Source: Bacteroidota bacterium
Lineage (GTDB): Bacteria > Bacteroidota > Bacteroidia > Chitinophagales > Saprospiraceae
Assembly: GCA_017858735.1 (NCBI GenBank)
Contig: JAFMBH010000018.1
Coordinates: 1-50,702 of the forward strand
Direction: 5' to 3'
DNA length: 50,702 nucleotides
The translations under genes were made by a program, and so were the position numbers. The notes below the pieces were generated by a model that worked only from the letters and a program-made list of their open reading frames with translations, ran no database searches and was not told the DNA's origin. Below are positions 41,323 through 50,549 of this stretch, piece after piece (the stretch's first letter is position 1; each line of letters begins with the position of its first letter).

Positions 41323-43332
41323 ATGAGAATACATAAGGATATAAATAATTTACCCGTTTTCAAACAAGCGGTAATAACAATCGGATCATTTGACGGTGTC
41401 CATTTAGGGCATAAAAAATTGATAAATAAAGTTAATCGTCTTGCTAAAAGTACGGGTGGGGAAAGTGTATTAATAACTTTTAACCCACATCCAAGGCAAA
41501 TTGTCTTCCCTGGAGATGATTTTCAGCTACTTTCCACGATAGAGGAAAAAATAATTTTACTTGAAAAATTAGAAGTAGATCATCTGGTTATTGTTCCTTT
41601 TACGGTAACCTTTGCGCAGCTCAGTGCAGATGAATACATAGAAATGTTTTTGGTTAAATTATTTAAACCAAGATATATTGTCATTGGGTATGACCATAGA
41701 TTTGGATTAAGCAGGCAGGGCGACATTCATTTTTTAAAATGGCACGGCACTAAATTTGGCTACGAGGTTATCGACATCGAGAAACAAGAAATCGAAGAAA
41801 TAGCTATTAGCTCAACTAAGATAAGAAGAGCTTTACTTCAGGGAGATATTAAACAGGCAAATTTACTTGCTCAAGATCACTATATATTATCTGGTGAAGT
41901 TGTTCACGGAGATAAAATGGGAAAGAAATTAGGATTCCCAACCGCTAATATTCAAATTTCTGACAAGCACAAATTAATTCCTTCTGACGGTATATATGCC
42001 GTTTGGGTTCATATTGATAAAGTTCAATATGAGGGTATGTTGTATATTGGTCATCGACCCAGCATTGATTCAAAGCGATCATTAAGGATTGAAGTCAATA
42101 TATTTGATTTCGATAAAGATATTTATGGAAAAAAAATAAGTATTCTTTTAGTAGAATTCTTAAGGTCAGACCAACAACTTGATACTTTGGATAAACTATC
42201 CAAAATTATTTCTGAAGATAAAATTCATGCAAAAGCTGTTTTAGCACAGGCAAATAAAATAGAGCCAAAGAAAATTAATCCAGAAATAGCGATCGTTATT
42301 TTGAATTATAACGGAAAAGAGTGGCTAGCCAGATTCCTTCCAAATGTTATTAAATATAAATTAAACAATGCTAAAATTATCATTGCTGATAATTTTTCAA
42401 CAGACGATTCTATTATTTATTTACATGAAAATTTTGGTAACGATATTGAAATTATAACCCTTCCAAAAAATACTGGTTATGCGGGAGGTTATAATGAGGC
42501 GTTAAAGATGATTCAGGCTGATTATTTCTTATTGCTTAATTCTGACGTATCTGTCACTGAAAATTGGATGGCTCCCCTACTGGAAATTATGGAAGCCGAT
42601 TACAACGTTGCTATTTGCCAGCCTAAGATACTATCTTTTGATGAACCTACGAAGTTTGAATATGCAGGAGGTGCAGGAGGTTGGCTTGACATTCTTGGTT
42701 ATCCTTTTTGTAAAGGAAGAGTATTAGGTCAGGTTGAAAATGACTTAGGGCAATATGATTATTCGTCGGAAATATTTTGGGCCAGTGGTGCTGCTTTTAT
42801 GATTCGAGCTCCTTTGTTTAAAGCGATAGGTGGTTTTGATGCAAGCTATTTTGCGCACATGGAAGAAATTGATTTGTGTTGGAGAGTCAAAAGGGCTGGC
42901 TTCAAGGTCATGGTCGTTCCTGAAGCTATCATTTATCATGTTGGGGGTGGCACGTTAGACTACGACTCACCGAAAAAGGTTTATTTGAATTTTAGAAATT
43001 CACTATATACCTTAGTGAAAAATGAACCAATCACTCATTTGTTATGGAAAATTCCCGCCAGATTTATTTTGGACGGTTTTGCAGCCATTTTATATCTGGT
43101 CACTAAAGACAGGCATTTTGTAATGTCCATATTAAAAGCCCATCTTTCTTTTTATAAAAATTTCAGAAGGGTATTACAAAAACGAGCAGAAGGGAATTCT
43201 TTAGTAAGGGCACTGAGAACCAAAGAGAGAAATACTGTCGTTGGAAGATATTCAAAATTGATTGTTTTGGATTATTACTTATTTAATAAAAAAACCTTTA
43301 AGGAAATAATTCAAAATGAAAACGAACATTGA
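41323..43332 (+). CDS. ribF: Fusion of RibF (riboflavin kinase/FAD synthetase) and a family 2 glycosyltransferase
   Basis: A 669-residue single frame with two complete enzymes. Residues 1-311 are RibF, making FMN and FAD from riboflavin. They contain ITIGSFDGVHLGHKKLI and FNPHPRQIVFPGD (adenylyltransferase), GYDHRFG, AISSTKIRRALLQG, then the kinase domain GDKMGKKLGFPTANI and EVNIFDFDKDIYGKKI. Residues about 319-669 are a GT2 glycosyltransferase of the rhamnosyltransferase type: IAIVILNYNG, IIADNFSTDDS, LLNSDVSV (metal-site-like), WASGAAFMIRAPLF, HMEEIDLCWRVKRAGF and a hydrophobic C-terminal segment. The junction (residues 311-319) has no ATG, GTG or TTG in frame. Codon 318, where a lone GT2 gene would start, is ATT (42274-42276). 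Both other frames have stops within ten bases at 42255-42262. The 3' end overlaps the pseudouridine synthase gene by 17 bp. Confidence 0.9.
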   Translation: MRIHKDINNLPVFKQAVITIGSFDGVHLGHKKLINKVNRLAKSTGGESVLITFNPHPRQIVFPGDDFQLLSTIEEKIILLEKLEVDHLVIVPFTVTFAQLSADEYIEMFLVKLFKPRYIVIGYDHRFGLSRQGDIHFLKWHGTKFGYEVIDIEKQEIEEIAISSTKIRRALLQGDIKQANLLAQDHYILSGEVVHGDKMGKKLGFPTANIQISDKHKLIPSDGIYAVWVHIDKVQYEGMLYIGHRPSIDSKRSLRIEVNIFDFDKDIYGKKISILLVEFLRSDQQLDTLDKLSKIISEDKIHAKAVLAQANKIEPKKINPEIAIVILNYNGKEWLARFLPNVIKYKLNNAKIIIADNFSTDDSIIYLHENFGNDIEIITLPKNTGYAGGYNEALKMIQADYFLLLNSDVSVTENWMAPLLEIMEADYNVAICQPKILSFDEPTKFEYAGGAGGWLDILGYPFCKGRVLGQVENDLGQYDYSSEIFWASGAAFMIRAPLFKAIGGFDASYFAHMEEIDLCWRVKRAGFKVMVVPEAIIYHVGGGTLDYDSPKKVYLNFRNSLYTLVKNEPITHLLWKIPARFILDGFAAILYLVTKDRHFVMSILKAHLSFYKNFRRVLQKRAEGNSLVRALRTKERNTVVGRYSKLIVLDYYLFNKKTFKEIIQNENEH

Positions 43333-44053
43333 TATTTTGTATAGCGACGAAGACATCGTGGTAATTAACAAACCCTCGGGTATGTTGAGTATTCCCGACA
43401 GGTTTGAAGCGTCCAAAGAAAATTTATCTGTTTTATTGAAAACTCATTTCAATGGTGATATTTTTGTAGTACACAGAATTGACAGAGAAACCAGTGGTAT
43501 TTTATGTTTCGCACGAACAGCAGATGCTCACAAACACTTAAATAATCAGTTTTTACTTCACAAGGTGGATAAAACTTATTATGCGTTTATTGATGGTCAT
43601 CTTGACGAAGAGGAAGGAACGATTGATGCAAGAATTGCACCTCATCCTTATCAAGAAGGTAAAATGATAGCGGGAAAAGTTGGAAAAGAGGCCTTAACTC
43701 ATTATAGAGTATTGGAAAAATTTAGATTAGGTTCTTTTGTAGAAATTAAAATTGAGACGGGAAGAACGCATCAGATTAGAACCCACTTTAAATACATAAA
43801 TCACCCATTATTGGTAGATTCAATTTATGGAAAAAGGGAGGCTGTCTTCGGAAAAGATATTAAAGGACATAAATACCATGCCATTATAAAAGCAGAAGAG
43901 GAAGATAGGCCTTTACTTCATCGATTGTCATTACATGCTGGTAAATTAGGGCTAATGCACCCTACAAAAGAGGTAAGAATGGAATGGGAAGCTCCCCTTC
44001 CAAAAGATATGAAAGCCACTTTAAACCAATTAAAAAAATGGAATAAGATATAA
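43316..44053 (+). CDS. RluA-family pseudouridine synthase
   Basis: A 245-residue enzyme converting uridine to pseudouridine in rRNA or tRNA. It shows DEDIVVINKPSGMLSIPDRF, the catalytic motif FVVHRIDRETSGIL (aspartate), and KVDKTYYAFIDG. EIKIETGRTHQIRTHF and HRLSLHAGKLGL are also present. There is no S4 domain, as in RluA itself. The ATG lies inside the end of the preceding fusion gene (17 bp overlap), suggesting coupled translation. The exact target uridine cannot be deduced. It ends within the bidirectional terminator at 44032-44069. Confidence 0.93.
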   Translation: MKTNIDILYSDEDIVVINKPSGMLSIPDRFEASKENLSVLLKTHFNGDIFVVHRIDRETSGILCFARTADAHKHLNNQFLLHKVDKTYYAFIDGHLDEEEGTIDARIAPHPYQEGKMIAGKVGKEALTHYRVLEKFRLGSFVEIKIETGRTHQIRTHFKYINHPLLVDSIYGKREAVFGKDIKGHKYHAIIKAEEEDRPLLHRLSLHAGKLGLMHPTKEVRMEWEAPLPKDMKATLNQLKKWNKI

Positions 44054-44069
44054 TTTATTCCATTTTTTT
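44032..44069. terminator. Bidirectional terminator between the pseudouridine synthase and symporter genes
   Basis: TGGAATAA (44039-44046) pairs with TTATTCCA (44055-44062) around an eight-base loop, flanked by seven A (44032-44038) and seven T (44063-44069). It therefore works on both strands. The rightward gene's stop codon lies within the loop, so the hairpin overlaps the end of its coding region. Confidence 0.85.
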
Positions 44070-44084
44070 AATTTGATATATATT

Positions 44085-45773
44085 TTAATGAATGATTGCT
44101 GAAGTGGCTCCACGAGGAATTCGAATTTCTTCAACAAGATCTTGAATGTGTTTTGGAGGTGGTGGCGTAAACTTGCTAACGATAATTGAAACTACAAAAT
44201 TTAGAATCATTCCCAGCGTTCCAATCCCTTCCGGAGAAATGCCAAACCACCAATAATCCTTATTGTTAAGTTCAGGATTCATTAATTTAAAATAAATGAG
44301 GTAACCGAGGGTGAAAATAAGTCCTATAATCATACCAGCGATGGCACCTTCTTTATTCATTCTTTTGGAAAATATACCCATAATAATAACTGGAAAAAAA
44401 GAGGCGGCGGCCAGACCAAAGGCAAAAGCAACTACCTCTGCTACGAATCCGGGCGGATTTACCCCAAAATAGCCAGCAACAATCACCGCAAAAATAGCGG
44501 CCATTCTGGCATATAGAAGTTCACTTTTCTCAGAAATATTGGGAGCCAGTGCATTTTTCAATAAATCACGGCTAATAGCTGTAGAAATAACAAGTAATAA
44601 ACCAGCGGCGGTAGAAAGCGCTGCAGCTAATCCACCGGCGGCTACCAAAGCAACTACCCAATTGGGTAAGCCGGCAATCTCAGGATTTGCAAGAACCATA
44701 ATATCCTTATCTATGGTTAACTCATTTTTAACTTTATCTTTTTGGTATAGAATCATACCATCCTGATTTTTATCCTCAATGGTAATAAGCCCTGTCTTCT
44801 GCCAGTTTTGTACCCAGGTAGGAAGCGATTCAATTTTTTGACCATTTATATTGGTTATCATGTTATAGATACCAAACACCCCAACGGCAGGTGCTGTTGA
44901 ATATAAAATAGCGATAAACAATAAAGCATAACCAGCTGATTTCCTGGCATCTTTAACTTTTGGTACAGTAAAAAATCTTACAATAACGTGAGGTAAACCC
45001 GCTGTACCAACCATTAATGCAGCCGTGATAAAAAACATATCTATTACTTCTTTACTTCCAGAAGTATAGGCTATAAATCCTAGTTCCGTAAGTAATCCAT
45101 CTACTTTGTCTAACAGATATGTACCATCATTTAAGGTTCCACCAAATCCCAATTGAGGAATTGGATTACCCGTAAGTTGTAAACTTATAAATATAGCTGG
45201 AACCATGTAGGCAAAAATCAAAACACAATACTGGGCCACCTGGGTGTAAGTAATTCCTTTCATACCACCTAAAACGGCATAAAAAACGACAATAATCATA
45301 CCGATGACCACCCCTGTATTGATATCTACCTCAAGAAAACGTGAAAATACAATCCCCACTCCCCTCATCTGACCAGCTACATAGGTAAAAGAAATAAAGA
45401 TGGCTGCGACAACGGCTACTAATCTGGCCGTTTGAGAATAATATCTGTCTCCAACAAAATCAGGCACGGTATATTTTCCAAATTTCCTTAAATAAGGGGC
45501 TAGCAAAAGAGCTAACAGAACATAGCCACCAGTCCAACCCATTAAATAAACGCTGCCATCATAGCCCATAAAAGAAATGAGTCCAGCCATAGAAATGAAG
45601 GAAGCTGCTGACATCCAGTCTGCGGCCGTGGCAATGCCATTAGCCAGCGGAGAAACACCTCCTCCTGCAATATAAAACTCTTTTGTACTTGACGCTCTTG
45701 TTTTTATAGCGATACCGATGTAAAGAGTAAAAGTTAATCCTACTATAATATAAGTCCAGGTTAAAATATCCAT
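44085..45773 (-). CDS. Sodium:solute symporter (acetate permease-like, VC_2705 type)
   Basis: A 562-residue inner-membrane transporter of the SSS family with about 13 transmembrane segments. Typical stretches are KTRASSTKEFYIAGGGVSPLANGIATAADWMSAASFISMAGLI, VAGQMRGVGIVFSRFL, FYAVLGGMKGITYTQVAQY, AGLPHVIVRFFTVP and ALVAAGGLAAALSTAAGLLLVISTAISRDLL. These match the subgroup usually annotated as cation acetate symporter that pairs with a DUF4212 small subunit. A soluble insertion around residues 305-345 is visible. The DUF4212 gene lies directly upstream on the same strand, 45 bp away. Substrate (acetate, propionate or another carboxylate) is inferred only from the family. Confidence 0.92.
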   Translation of the reverse strand: MDILTWTYIIVGLTFTLYIGIAIKTRASSTKEFYIAGGGVSPLANGIATAADWMSAASFISMAGLISFMGYDGSVYLMGWTGGYVLLALLLAPYLRKFGKYTVPDFVGDRYYSQTARLVAVVAAIFISFTYVAGQMRGVGIVFSRFLEVDINTGVVIGMIIVVFYAVLGGMKGITYTQVAQYCVLIFAYMVPAIFISLQLTGNPIPQLGFGGTLNDGTYLLDKVDGLLTELGFIAYTSGSKEVIDMFFITAALMVGTAGLPHVIVRFFTVPKVKDARKSAGYALLFIAILYSTAPAVGVFGIYNMITNINGQKIESLPTWVQNWQKTGLITIEDKNQDGMILYQKDKVKNELTIDKDIMVLANPEIAGLPNWVVALVAAGGLAAALSTAAGLLLVISTAISRDLLKNALAPNISEKSELLYARMAAIFAVIVAGYFGVNPPGFVAEVVAFAFGLAAASFFPVIIMGIFSKRMNKEGAIAGMIIGLIFTLGYLIYFKLMNPELNNKDYWWFGISPEGIGTLGMILNFVVSIIVSKFTPPPPKHIQDLVEEIRIPRGATSAIIH

Positions 45774-45818
45774 TACAAAATTTTAAATTCGTGAAATAGG
45801 TTAAACGAAGAATCAAAC

Positions 45819-46088
45819 TTATTCATCTACATCAAATTCCTTATCTAGTTTATTCATTCTCCAAACGTAGTAAAAAATAATAAGAAGGAAAACATAAATT
45901 GAACCTTGTTGAGCGAACCAAAACCCTATTTTAAATCCGCCCATTCTGAACTGATTTAATTCCTTGACAAAAACAATACCCAATAAAAAGGAGGAAATGA
46001 ACCAAATAATCAACAGACCAGCTAAAATTTTAATGTTAGCGCGCCAATAAGCAGATCTACTATGATCTTCTTGTTTTAGGTTATTCAT
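45819..46088 (-). CDS. DUF4212 small subunit of the sodium:solute symporter
   Basis: An 89-residue membrane protein with two hydrophobic segments (KILAGLLIIWFISSFLLGIVF and QQGSIYVFLLIIFYYVWRM) separated by the family sequence FRMGGFKIGFWFAQQGS. DUF4212 proteins are encoded next to VC_2705-type SSS transporters and are thought to act as their small subunit. That arrangement is exact here, with the large subunit 45 bp downstream. The N-terminus begins with an acidic-basic stretch typical for the cytoplasmic side. The gene is 24 bp after the aminopeptidase P gene, so all three may share a transcript. Confidence 0.92.
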   Translation of the reverse strand: MNNLKQEDHSRSAYWRANIKILAGLLIIWFISSFLLGIVFVKELNQFRMGGFKIGFWFAQQGSIYVFLLIIFYYVWRMNKLDKEFDVDE

Positions 46089-46112
46089 AAAAAATCATTT
46101 TATTTACCGTCT

Positions 46113-47507
46113 TTACGACCTTAAAGCTTCGACATCTGAGATAGATTTAGGTATTGGATTACCCAAAATTTCATGTCCATCCGGAATTACGAGCACATTA
46201 TCTTCAATTCTTACACCAGTAAAATCCCGATAGGCTGGCAACTTATCAAATGCAATAAAATCTGAATGCAGTTTATCATTCCCCCATTTATCCATTAATT
46301 GGGGAATAAAATAGATCCCTGGCTCAACGGTAAGGACAAACCCCTCTTCCAATTTCTTTCCCAGTCTCAAAGATTTAAGCCCAAACTGAGTACTTCTTGA
46401 AACCGAGGCATCATAGCCTACAAAAGCCTCGCCTAAGTCTTCCATATCATGAACATCCAACCCAATCATGTGACCAAGGCCATGAGGAAAGAACAAAGCA
46501 TGAGCACCGGCGGCTACTGCGTCTTGCGGATTTCCTTTCATGAGACCTAACTGCGTAAGACCTTCTGCAATGTTTAATGCCGCTTGCAGGTGAATATCTT
46601 TATAGCTCATCCCAGGCTTAATCTGGTTAATAGCTTTTATTTCCGTATCGAGGACGATTTCATAAATGTCCCTTTGCATGGAAGAGAAAGATTTTGAGAC
46701 AGGAAATGTTCTGGTTATATCCCCTGCATAATGCCCCGCTGATTCAGAACCAAAGTCACCTAAAACTAATCCACCTTCCTTTAACCTACCACTATAACTA
46801 TGATTATGAAGGGTTTGACCTTGTGTTGTTAAAATGACGGGATAAGAAATTCTTCCCCCATTACCGACTGAAACACCTTCAACTAAACCCGTTAATTCAT
46901 ATTCAAACATACCTGCTTTTGCGGAAATCATTGCTGCCACATGCATTTTACCTGAAATATTGACAGCGTCAATCATTTCCTGAATTTCATAAGCATCTTT
47001 CACCGACCTTTGGGCGACCACTTGTCTGATTAATTCTTCAGAAATAAGCTGTTGATATGATTTATTTGATTTTTTAATAAAATCATTAATAAAAAGCATG
47101 TTTTCAGCTCTGTATGGAGGTAGAATATGAACATTTCTGCCTTGATTCAAAGCGTCTGATAAATAGTCCTCTAAACCTGATGTTGGCTTCACGAGGGCAA
47201 TACCAGACTTTTCTGCTAATGATTCCAGGGTTGGCAAAGCACCGAGCCAAACAATCTGATCGAGGGTAAAATTATCGCCAAATAAGATGGTTTCCCCTGT
47301 ATTGGTATCAAAAACAACGGACAAATCGGGCCTATCAATCCCGATATAATATAGAAAATTACTATCCTGCCTGAAGTGGTAAGTATTATCAGGATAATTC
47401 ATAGGACTTTCCCTATTTCCGGGAAAAAAGATGAGTCCATCTTTCACATTATTCAAAAGAATTTTTCTTCTTTGAACATACACAGCGGTTGGTATAATTA
47501 CGGACAT
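46113..47507 (-). CDS. pepP: Aminopeptidase P (Xaa-Pro aminopeptidase)
   Basis: A 464-residue M24-family dimetal peptidase that removes an N-terminal residue followed by proline. The N-terminal creatinase-like domain includes LIFFPGNRESPMNYPDNTYHFRQDSNFLYYIGI. The C-terminal pita-bread domain shows LVLGDFGSESAGHYAGDITRTFP (two metal aspartates), FFPHGLGHMIGLDVHDM (metal histidine), VLTVEPGIYFIP and GVRIEDNVLVI (two metal glutamates). All five metal ligands are present. Length matches E. coli PepP. It is part of a closely spaced leftward run of genes and is probably cytoplasmic, finishing the breakdown of imported peptides. Confidence 0.94.
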   Translation of the reverse strand: MSVIIPTAVYVQRRKILLNNVKDGLIFFPGNRESPMNYPDNTYHFRQDSNFLYYIGIDRPDLSVVFDTNTGETILFGDNFTLDQIVWLGALPTLESLAEKSGIALVKPTSGLEDYLSDALNQGRNVHILPPYRAENMLFINDFIKKSNKSYQQLISEELIRQVVAQRSVKDAYEIQEMIDAVNISGKMHVAAMISAKAGMFEYELTGLVEGVSVGNGGRISYPVILTTQGQTLHNHSYSGRLKEGGLVLGDFGSESAGHYAGDITRTFPVSKSFSSMQRDIYEIVLDTEIKAINQIKPGMSYKDIHLQAALNIAEGLTQLGLMKGNPQDAVAAGAHALFFPHGLGHMIGLDVHDMEDLGEAFVGYDASVSRSTQFGLKSLRLGKKLEEGFVLTVEPGIYFIPQLMDKWGNDKLHSDFIAFDKLPAYRDFTGVRIEDNVLVIPDGHEILGNPIPKSISDVEALRS

Positions 47508-47533
47508 TACAAAATATATTTAACACAAATTAA

Positions 47534-48439
47534 CTAAATTTTGGGTTTAAACATATATACCATTCCACATTCTGCGTAATTATATAAATTATCCTCATGA
47601 CCTTTACTAAAAACGGTAAAAATCTGCCAGTTCTTTAGCTTATAGTTTATTTTTAACGAAGAAGCCACATTATCGTCACCGTCACCAATATAGCCCCAAT
47701 AACCTCTGTATTGAGGAGAAAAAGACCAGTTTCCTGCATTATACCTGGCACCGAGGCCAAATAAAAAAGCATCATTTTGCAAATAATCATCTCTATTGGT
47801 TTGCCAGACGTAAAAACCGAGCATACCAAAAAGCCTCAGACGAGAAGAAATAGTCTTACCCGTTGTTATATCAAAAGAATAGCCTGGTGCATCAGTACCC
47901 CTTGCAGCATTTACATGGGTGGAAGTGGCAAAACGAAAAGAAACTCTAAAAGCAGCATCTAACCAATGGGTACTTTCTCTACTGAGCTGTAATACAGAAT
48001 TAAAAATTATGTCAGCCATTGCATGCCTATCGTAATAAGCAGGAAAGTGAACTTTTCGTACTGTTTTCCACTCATGACTTGTTGTATAAACTTCCCTGGG
48101 AACCCATGAAATATCGAAGCTCATTTTATTATTTTCCGTTGGATAAGTCAGGAAAAAAGATTGAGCGTAAGTATAATCTCCTATCGACCGCAAAAAACGC
48201 GCAGAAGAACCAAGCGTTAACAGGCTGTCCGTCCTTCCTTCATTTAAGGTAGGAATAGGTAATGCATTGGGCCCTAAAAATTTGGGTGAATAGGTAATAT
48301 AATTTCTCCAATGCGTTGTTCCATCCCAATTCACATTATTTGCCCACCATTGATAATCCTGGCTAAGGAGCGAAAAAGGAAATAAAAGCAAAACTAAAAT
48401 AAAAGAGTTTAGCAAAGACTTAAACCTTCTTAAGAACAT
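47534..48439 (-). CDS. Probable outer-membrane beta-barrel protein of unknown function
   Basis: A 301-residue protein with a signal peptide (LLNSFILVLLLFPFSLLSQ). The mature part has alternating aromatic and polar strands such as MSFDISWVPREVY, AAFRVSFRFATSTHV and SLKINYKLKNWQIFTVFSKG, with turns rich in Asp/Asn/Gly (GDGDDN, ARGTDAPG). It ends GMVYMFKPKI, plausible as a final barrel strand. This pattern suggests a small outer-membrane barrel, but no family name can be given. Its start overlaps the end of the upstream methyltransferase gene by 20 bp, and it precedes pepP by 26 bp. Confidence 0.65.
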   Translation of the reverse strand: MFLRRFKSLLNSFILVLLLFPFSLLSQDYQWWANNVNWDGTTHWRNYITYSPKFLGPNALPIPTLNEGRTDSLLTLGSSARFLRSIGDYTYAQSFFLTYPTENNKMSFDISWVPREVYTTSHEWKTVRKVHFPAYYDRHAMADIIFNSVLQLSRESTHWLDAAFRVSFRFATSTHVNAARGTDAPGYSFDITTGKTISSRLRLFGMLGFYVWQTNRDDYLQNDAFLFGLGARYNAGNWSFSPQYRGYWGYIGDGDDNVASSLKINYKLKNWQIFTVFSKGHEDNLYNYAECGMVYMFKPKI

Positions 48440-49322
48440 AAACCAAAGAACTAGCTTTTGAGGAATCCATCCAACTCATAACAGAAGAATACAGACCAGA
48501 AAATACACCGCCAATGAAACTTCCTTTGCCCTGATTTTTGTACTTTTCGCTTAATAGACTTACGTAAAAAGGATCCAGGGGCAAACTTTTCTTAGTGATA
48601 AGTTTGAAGCCAGAAGTCAGCAACCATTTTTCCATAAATTGAGGAGAAAAATGCCATAAGTGCCTTGGAACATCGTAAGCAGCCCAATAATCAGCATAAA
48701 ATGCTGCATCGGTACTTTTAAAATTAGGAACAGCTATCATTAATAAGCCATCATCCAAAAGAGACAGGTTAATTTTTTCTAAAAAATCTTTAGGTTGATG
48801 AATATGCTCCAAGACATGCCAAAGAGTAATTACACCATATTTATCAGCCGTTGAATCAGATAAAAAATCGTCGGGAGTCATCACCTCCAAACCGAACTGA
48901 GTAATAGCGAAATTTCGAGCCCCTTCATCTACTTCTACCCCTTTAACCTGGAAACCATTTTGTTTTAAGGCATGCATAAAATGTCCAGTACCACAACCGA
49001 TATCCAATAACTTTTTATGAGACGAAAAAGATTTAATCCAATTAATTTTTTGTTGGATCATAAAATCTCTTGCTGCATGATAGAGCGTATTGACAATTCC
49101 CTTTTTAGTATTTGAGTGAGAGATATAATCTTCACTTTGATAATATTTCCCAATGGACGAAGCGTCAGGAATAGGATTTGTAAATCTCAATCCACAATCT
49201 TCGCAATCGAAAAGACTAAACGTTTCTTTTGAAACAGAATGATCTTTAAGAAAAAAAGCAATTTTTGTTTTTTCACTTTTACAAAATGGGCAACACAAGG
49301 TTTGTTCGTTCGAAATGGACAT
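48420..49322 (-). CDS. Zinc-ribbon class I SAM-dependent methyltransferase
   Basis: A 300-residue methyltransferase. The N-terminus has a zinc-ribbon-like cysteine set, CCPFC at residues 10-14 and CEDCGLRFTNP at 40-50. The methyltransferase core (about 100-230) has KLLDIGCGTGHFMHALKQNGF, GVITLWHVLEHIHQPKDFL and LLMIAVPNFKS. The C-terminal third contains YDVPRHLWHFSPQFMEKWLLTSGF, a block seen in methyltransferases of sugar and cell-surface pathways. The substrate is not known. The gene follows a lipoprotein gene by 12 bp and overlaps the next gene by 20 bp. Confidence 0.88.
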   Translation of the reverse strand: MSISNEQTLCCPFCKSEKTKIAFFLKDHSVSKETFSLFDCEDCGLRFTNPIPDASSIGKYYQSEDYISHSNTKKGIVNTLYHAARDFMIQQKINWIKSFSSHKKLLDIGCGTGHFMHALKQNGFQVKGVEVDEGARNFAITQFGLEVMTPDDFLSDSTADKYGVITLWHVLEHIHQPKDFLEKINLSLLDDGLLMIAVPNFKSTDAAFYADYWAAYDVPRHLWHFSPQFMEKWLLTSGFKLITKKSLPLDPFYVSLLSEKYKNQGKGSFIGGVFSGLYSSVMSWMDSSKASSLVYVLKKV

Positions 49323-49334
49323 TAAAAAATATAT

Positions 49335-50522
49335 TTAATCAATTCTAATTTTTCTTAATTCAGAGATTACCAGAGGTCTAAGTTTTCTGGCAGCTTCCAA
49401 AAGCAGGATGGCATCGGTAGGAAAAACGGCCGGTCTATTGCCCAGTCTCTTTTTTGTATCCTCCGTTAGTGCCCTTTCATCACCTTTAAAAGAGGCTGCT
49501 CTATTTTCAAAAATAGCTACGGTATTAATATCTCTGCTTTCTCTAACCCCTTTTGTATGTAGGTCAACCACTTCAAGGCGACCGGATAAGCCAGCGGATT
49601 TAGATTGAAAAACTTCTAAAATCTGAGCTTCAATCACCTTATTTTTAGGTAATTTGATATCATTTCCAGCGGTATCCTTTTTAACATTTCCCTTTTCATC
49701 CAATACATATTGAAATCCATCGGGAATATCCTTTTTCTCACTAAATGATTTTTCACTCACTGCACCAGGGCTAACCTGAACATTAGAAAGGATTAAGGTA
49801 ATACCCAGGTCATACTCTCTATTTCTCTCAGGATAGGCATCAAATTTCTGCCATTCCCTATCGAGGTCTCTGAAACCGAGTCTCAAAATTTCATCTTCCA
49901 AGCCTGCCGGAAAAACGGCTTGAGAATAATTTTGCACGTTAACCAATATTTTTGTGATACCTAACTCTCTGGCTTCCCTTTCAAGTTGGGGTACATCCAT
50001 AAATCTTGAGGAATAATTTTTCAATCTAAGTAAGGCATCATAAGCCTTTCTGGCGGGGATTCTATCTTTTGTACTTCTGGCTTCCTGCAAAAAATCTTTA
50101 GCGGAAGAGTATAAAAAATTAATAGTTTGTTCCTTTGCTTCTTTTTCTAAATCATTGGTATTAACGAATAAGAAATTTGCTTTTTTACCATTTTCATCCG
50201 TTAGAGGTAACAAAGGTCTAATACTTTCCTGCCTATTTGAAATAGTAGCATAAACGGAAAGAATAGTTTCCCATGATTCAGGATTCCCCTCGTTTTTCAG
50301 TTTCTCTACAAAAGCCATATCCCTATCTGTTGCTTTTTTAAAAGCCGTTTCAAGTCCTTTTACATATTCTGCCTTATTAACTTTTGCACCAGATAATTTA
50401 TTTGTACTAAAATAAATAGCTTTATCATATTGGCCTGAATCAACCAATTTTTCTATAGAGGTACAACTAAAAGATGTCACCAATAAAAAAAATACACAAA
50501 ATGGTATGGTTATATTTTTCAT
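49335..50522 (-). CDS. Lipoprotein of unknown function
   Basis: A 395-residue protein with a type II signal peptide: MKNITIPFCVFFLLVTSFSC, lipidated cysteine at residue 20. The mature region begins TSIEKLVDSGQYDKAIYFSTNKL, resembling a TPR-type helical start. A mixed alpha/beta body follows, including FPAGLEDEILRLGFRDLDREWQKFD and a C-terminal helix. I do not recognise a family beyond a Bacteroidota lipoprotein. It has no C-terminal sorting domain. It is probably anchored in the outer membrane, facing the periplasm or surface. It is the first complete gene of the leftward run here, starting 28 bp after the pepT stop. Confidence 0.75.
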   Translation of the reverse strand: MKNITIPFCVFFLLVTSFSCTSIEKLVDSGQYDKAIYFSTNKLSGAKVNKAEYVKGLETAFKKATDRDMAFVEKLKNEGNPESWETILSVYATISNRQESIRPLLPLTDENGKKANFLFVNTNDLEKEAKEQTINFLYSSAKDFLQEARSTKDRIPARKAYDALLRLKNYSSRFMDVPQLEREARELGITKILVNVQNYSQAVFPAGLEDEILRLGFRDLDREWQKFDAYPERNREYDLGITLILSNVQVSPGAVSEKSFSEKKDIPDGFQYVLDEKGNVKKDTAGNDIKLPKNKVIEAQILEVFQSKSAGLSGRLEVVDLHTKGVRESRDINTVAIFENRAASFKGDERALTEDTKKRLGNRPAVFPTDAILLLEAARKLRPLVISELRKIRID

Positions 50523-50549
50523 AAATAATGGTTTGGTTCAAAATTACAA

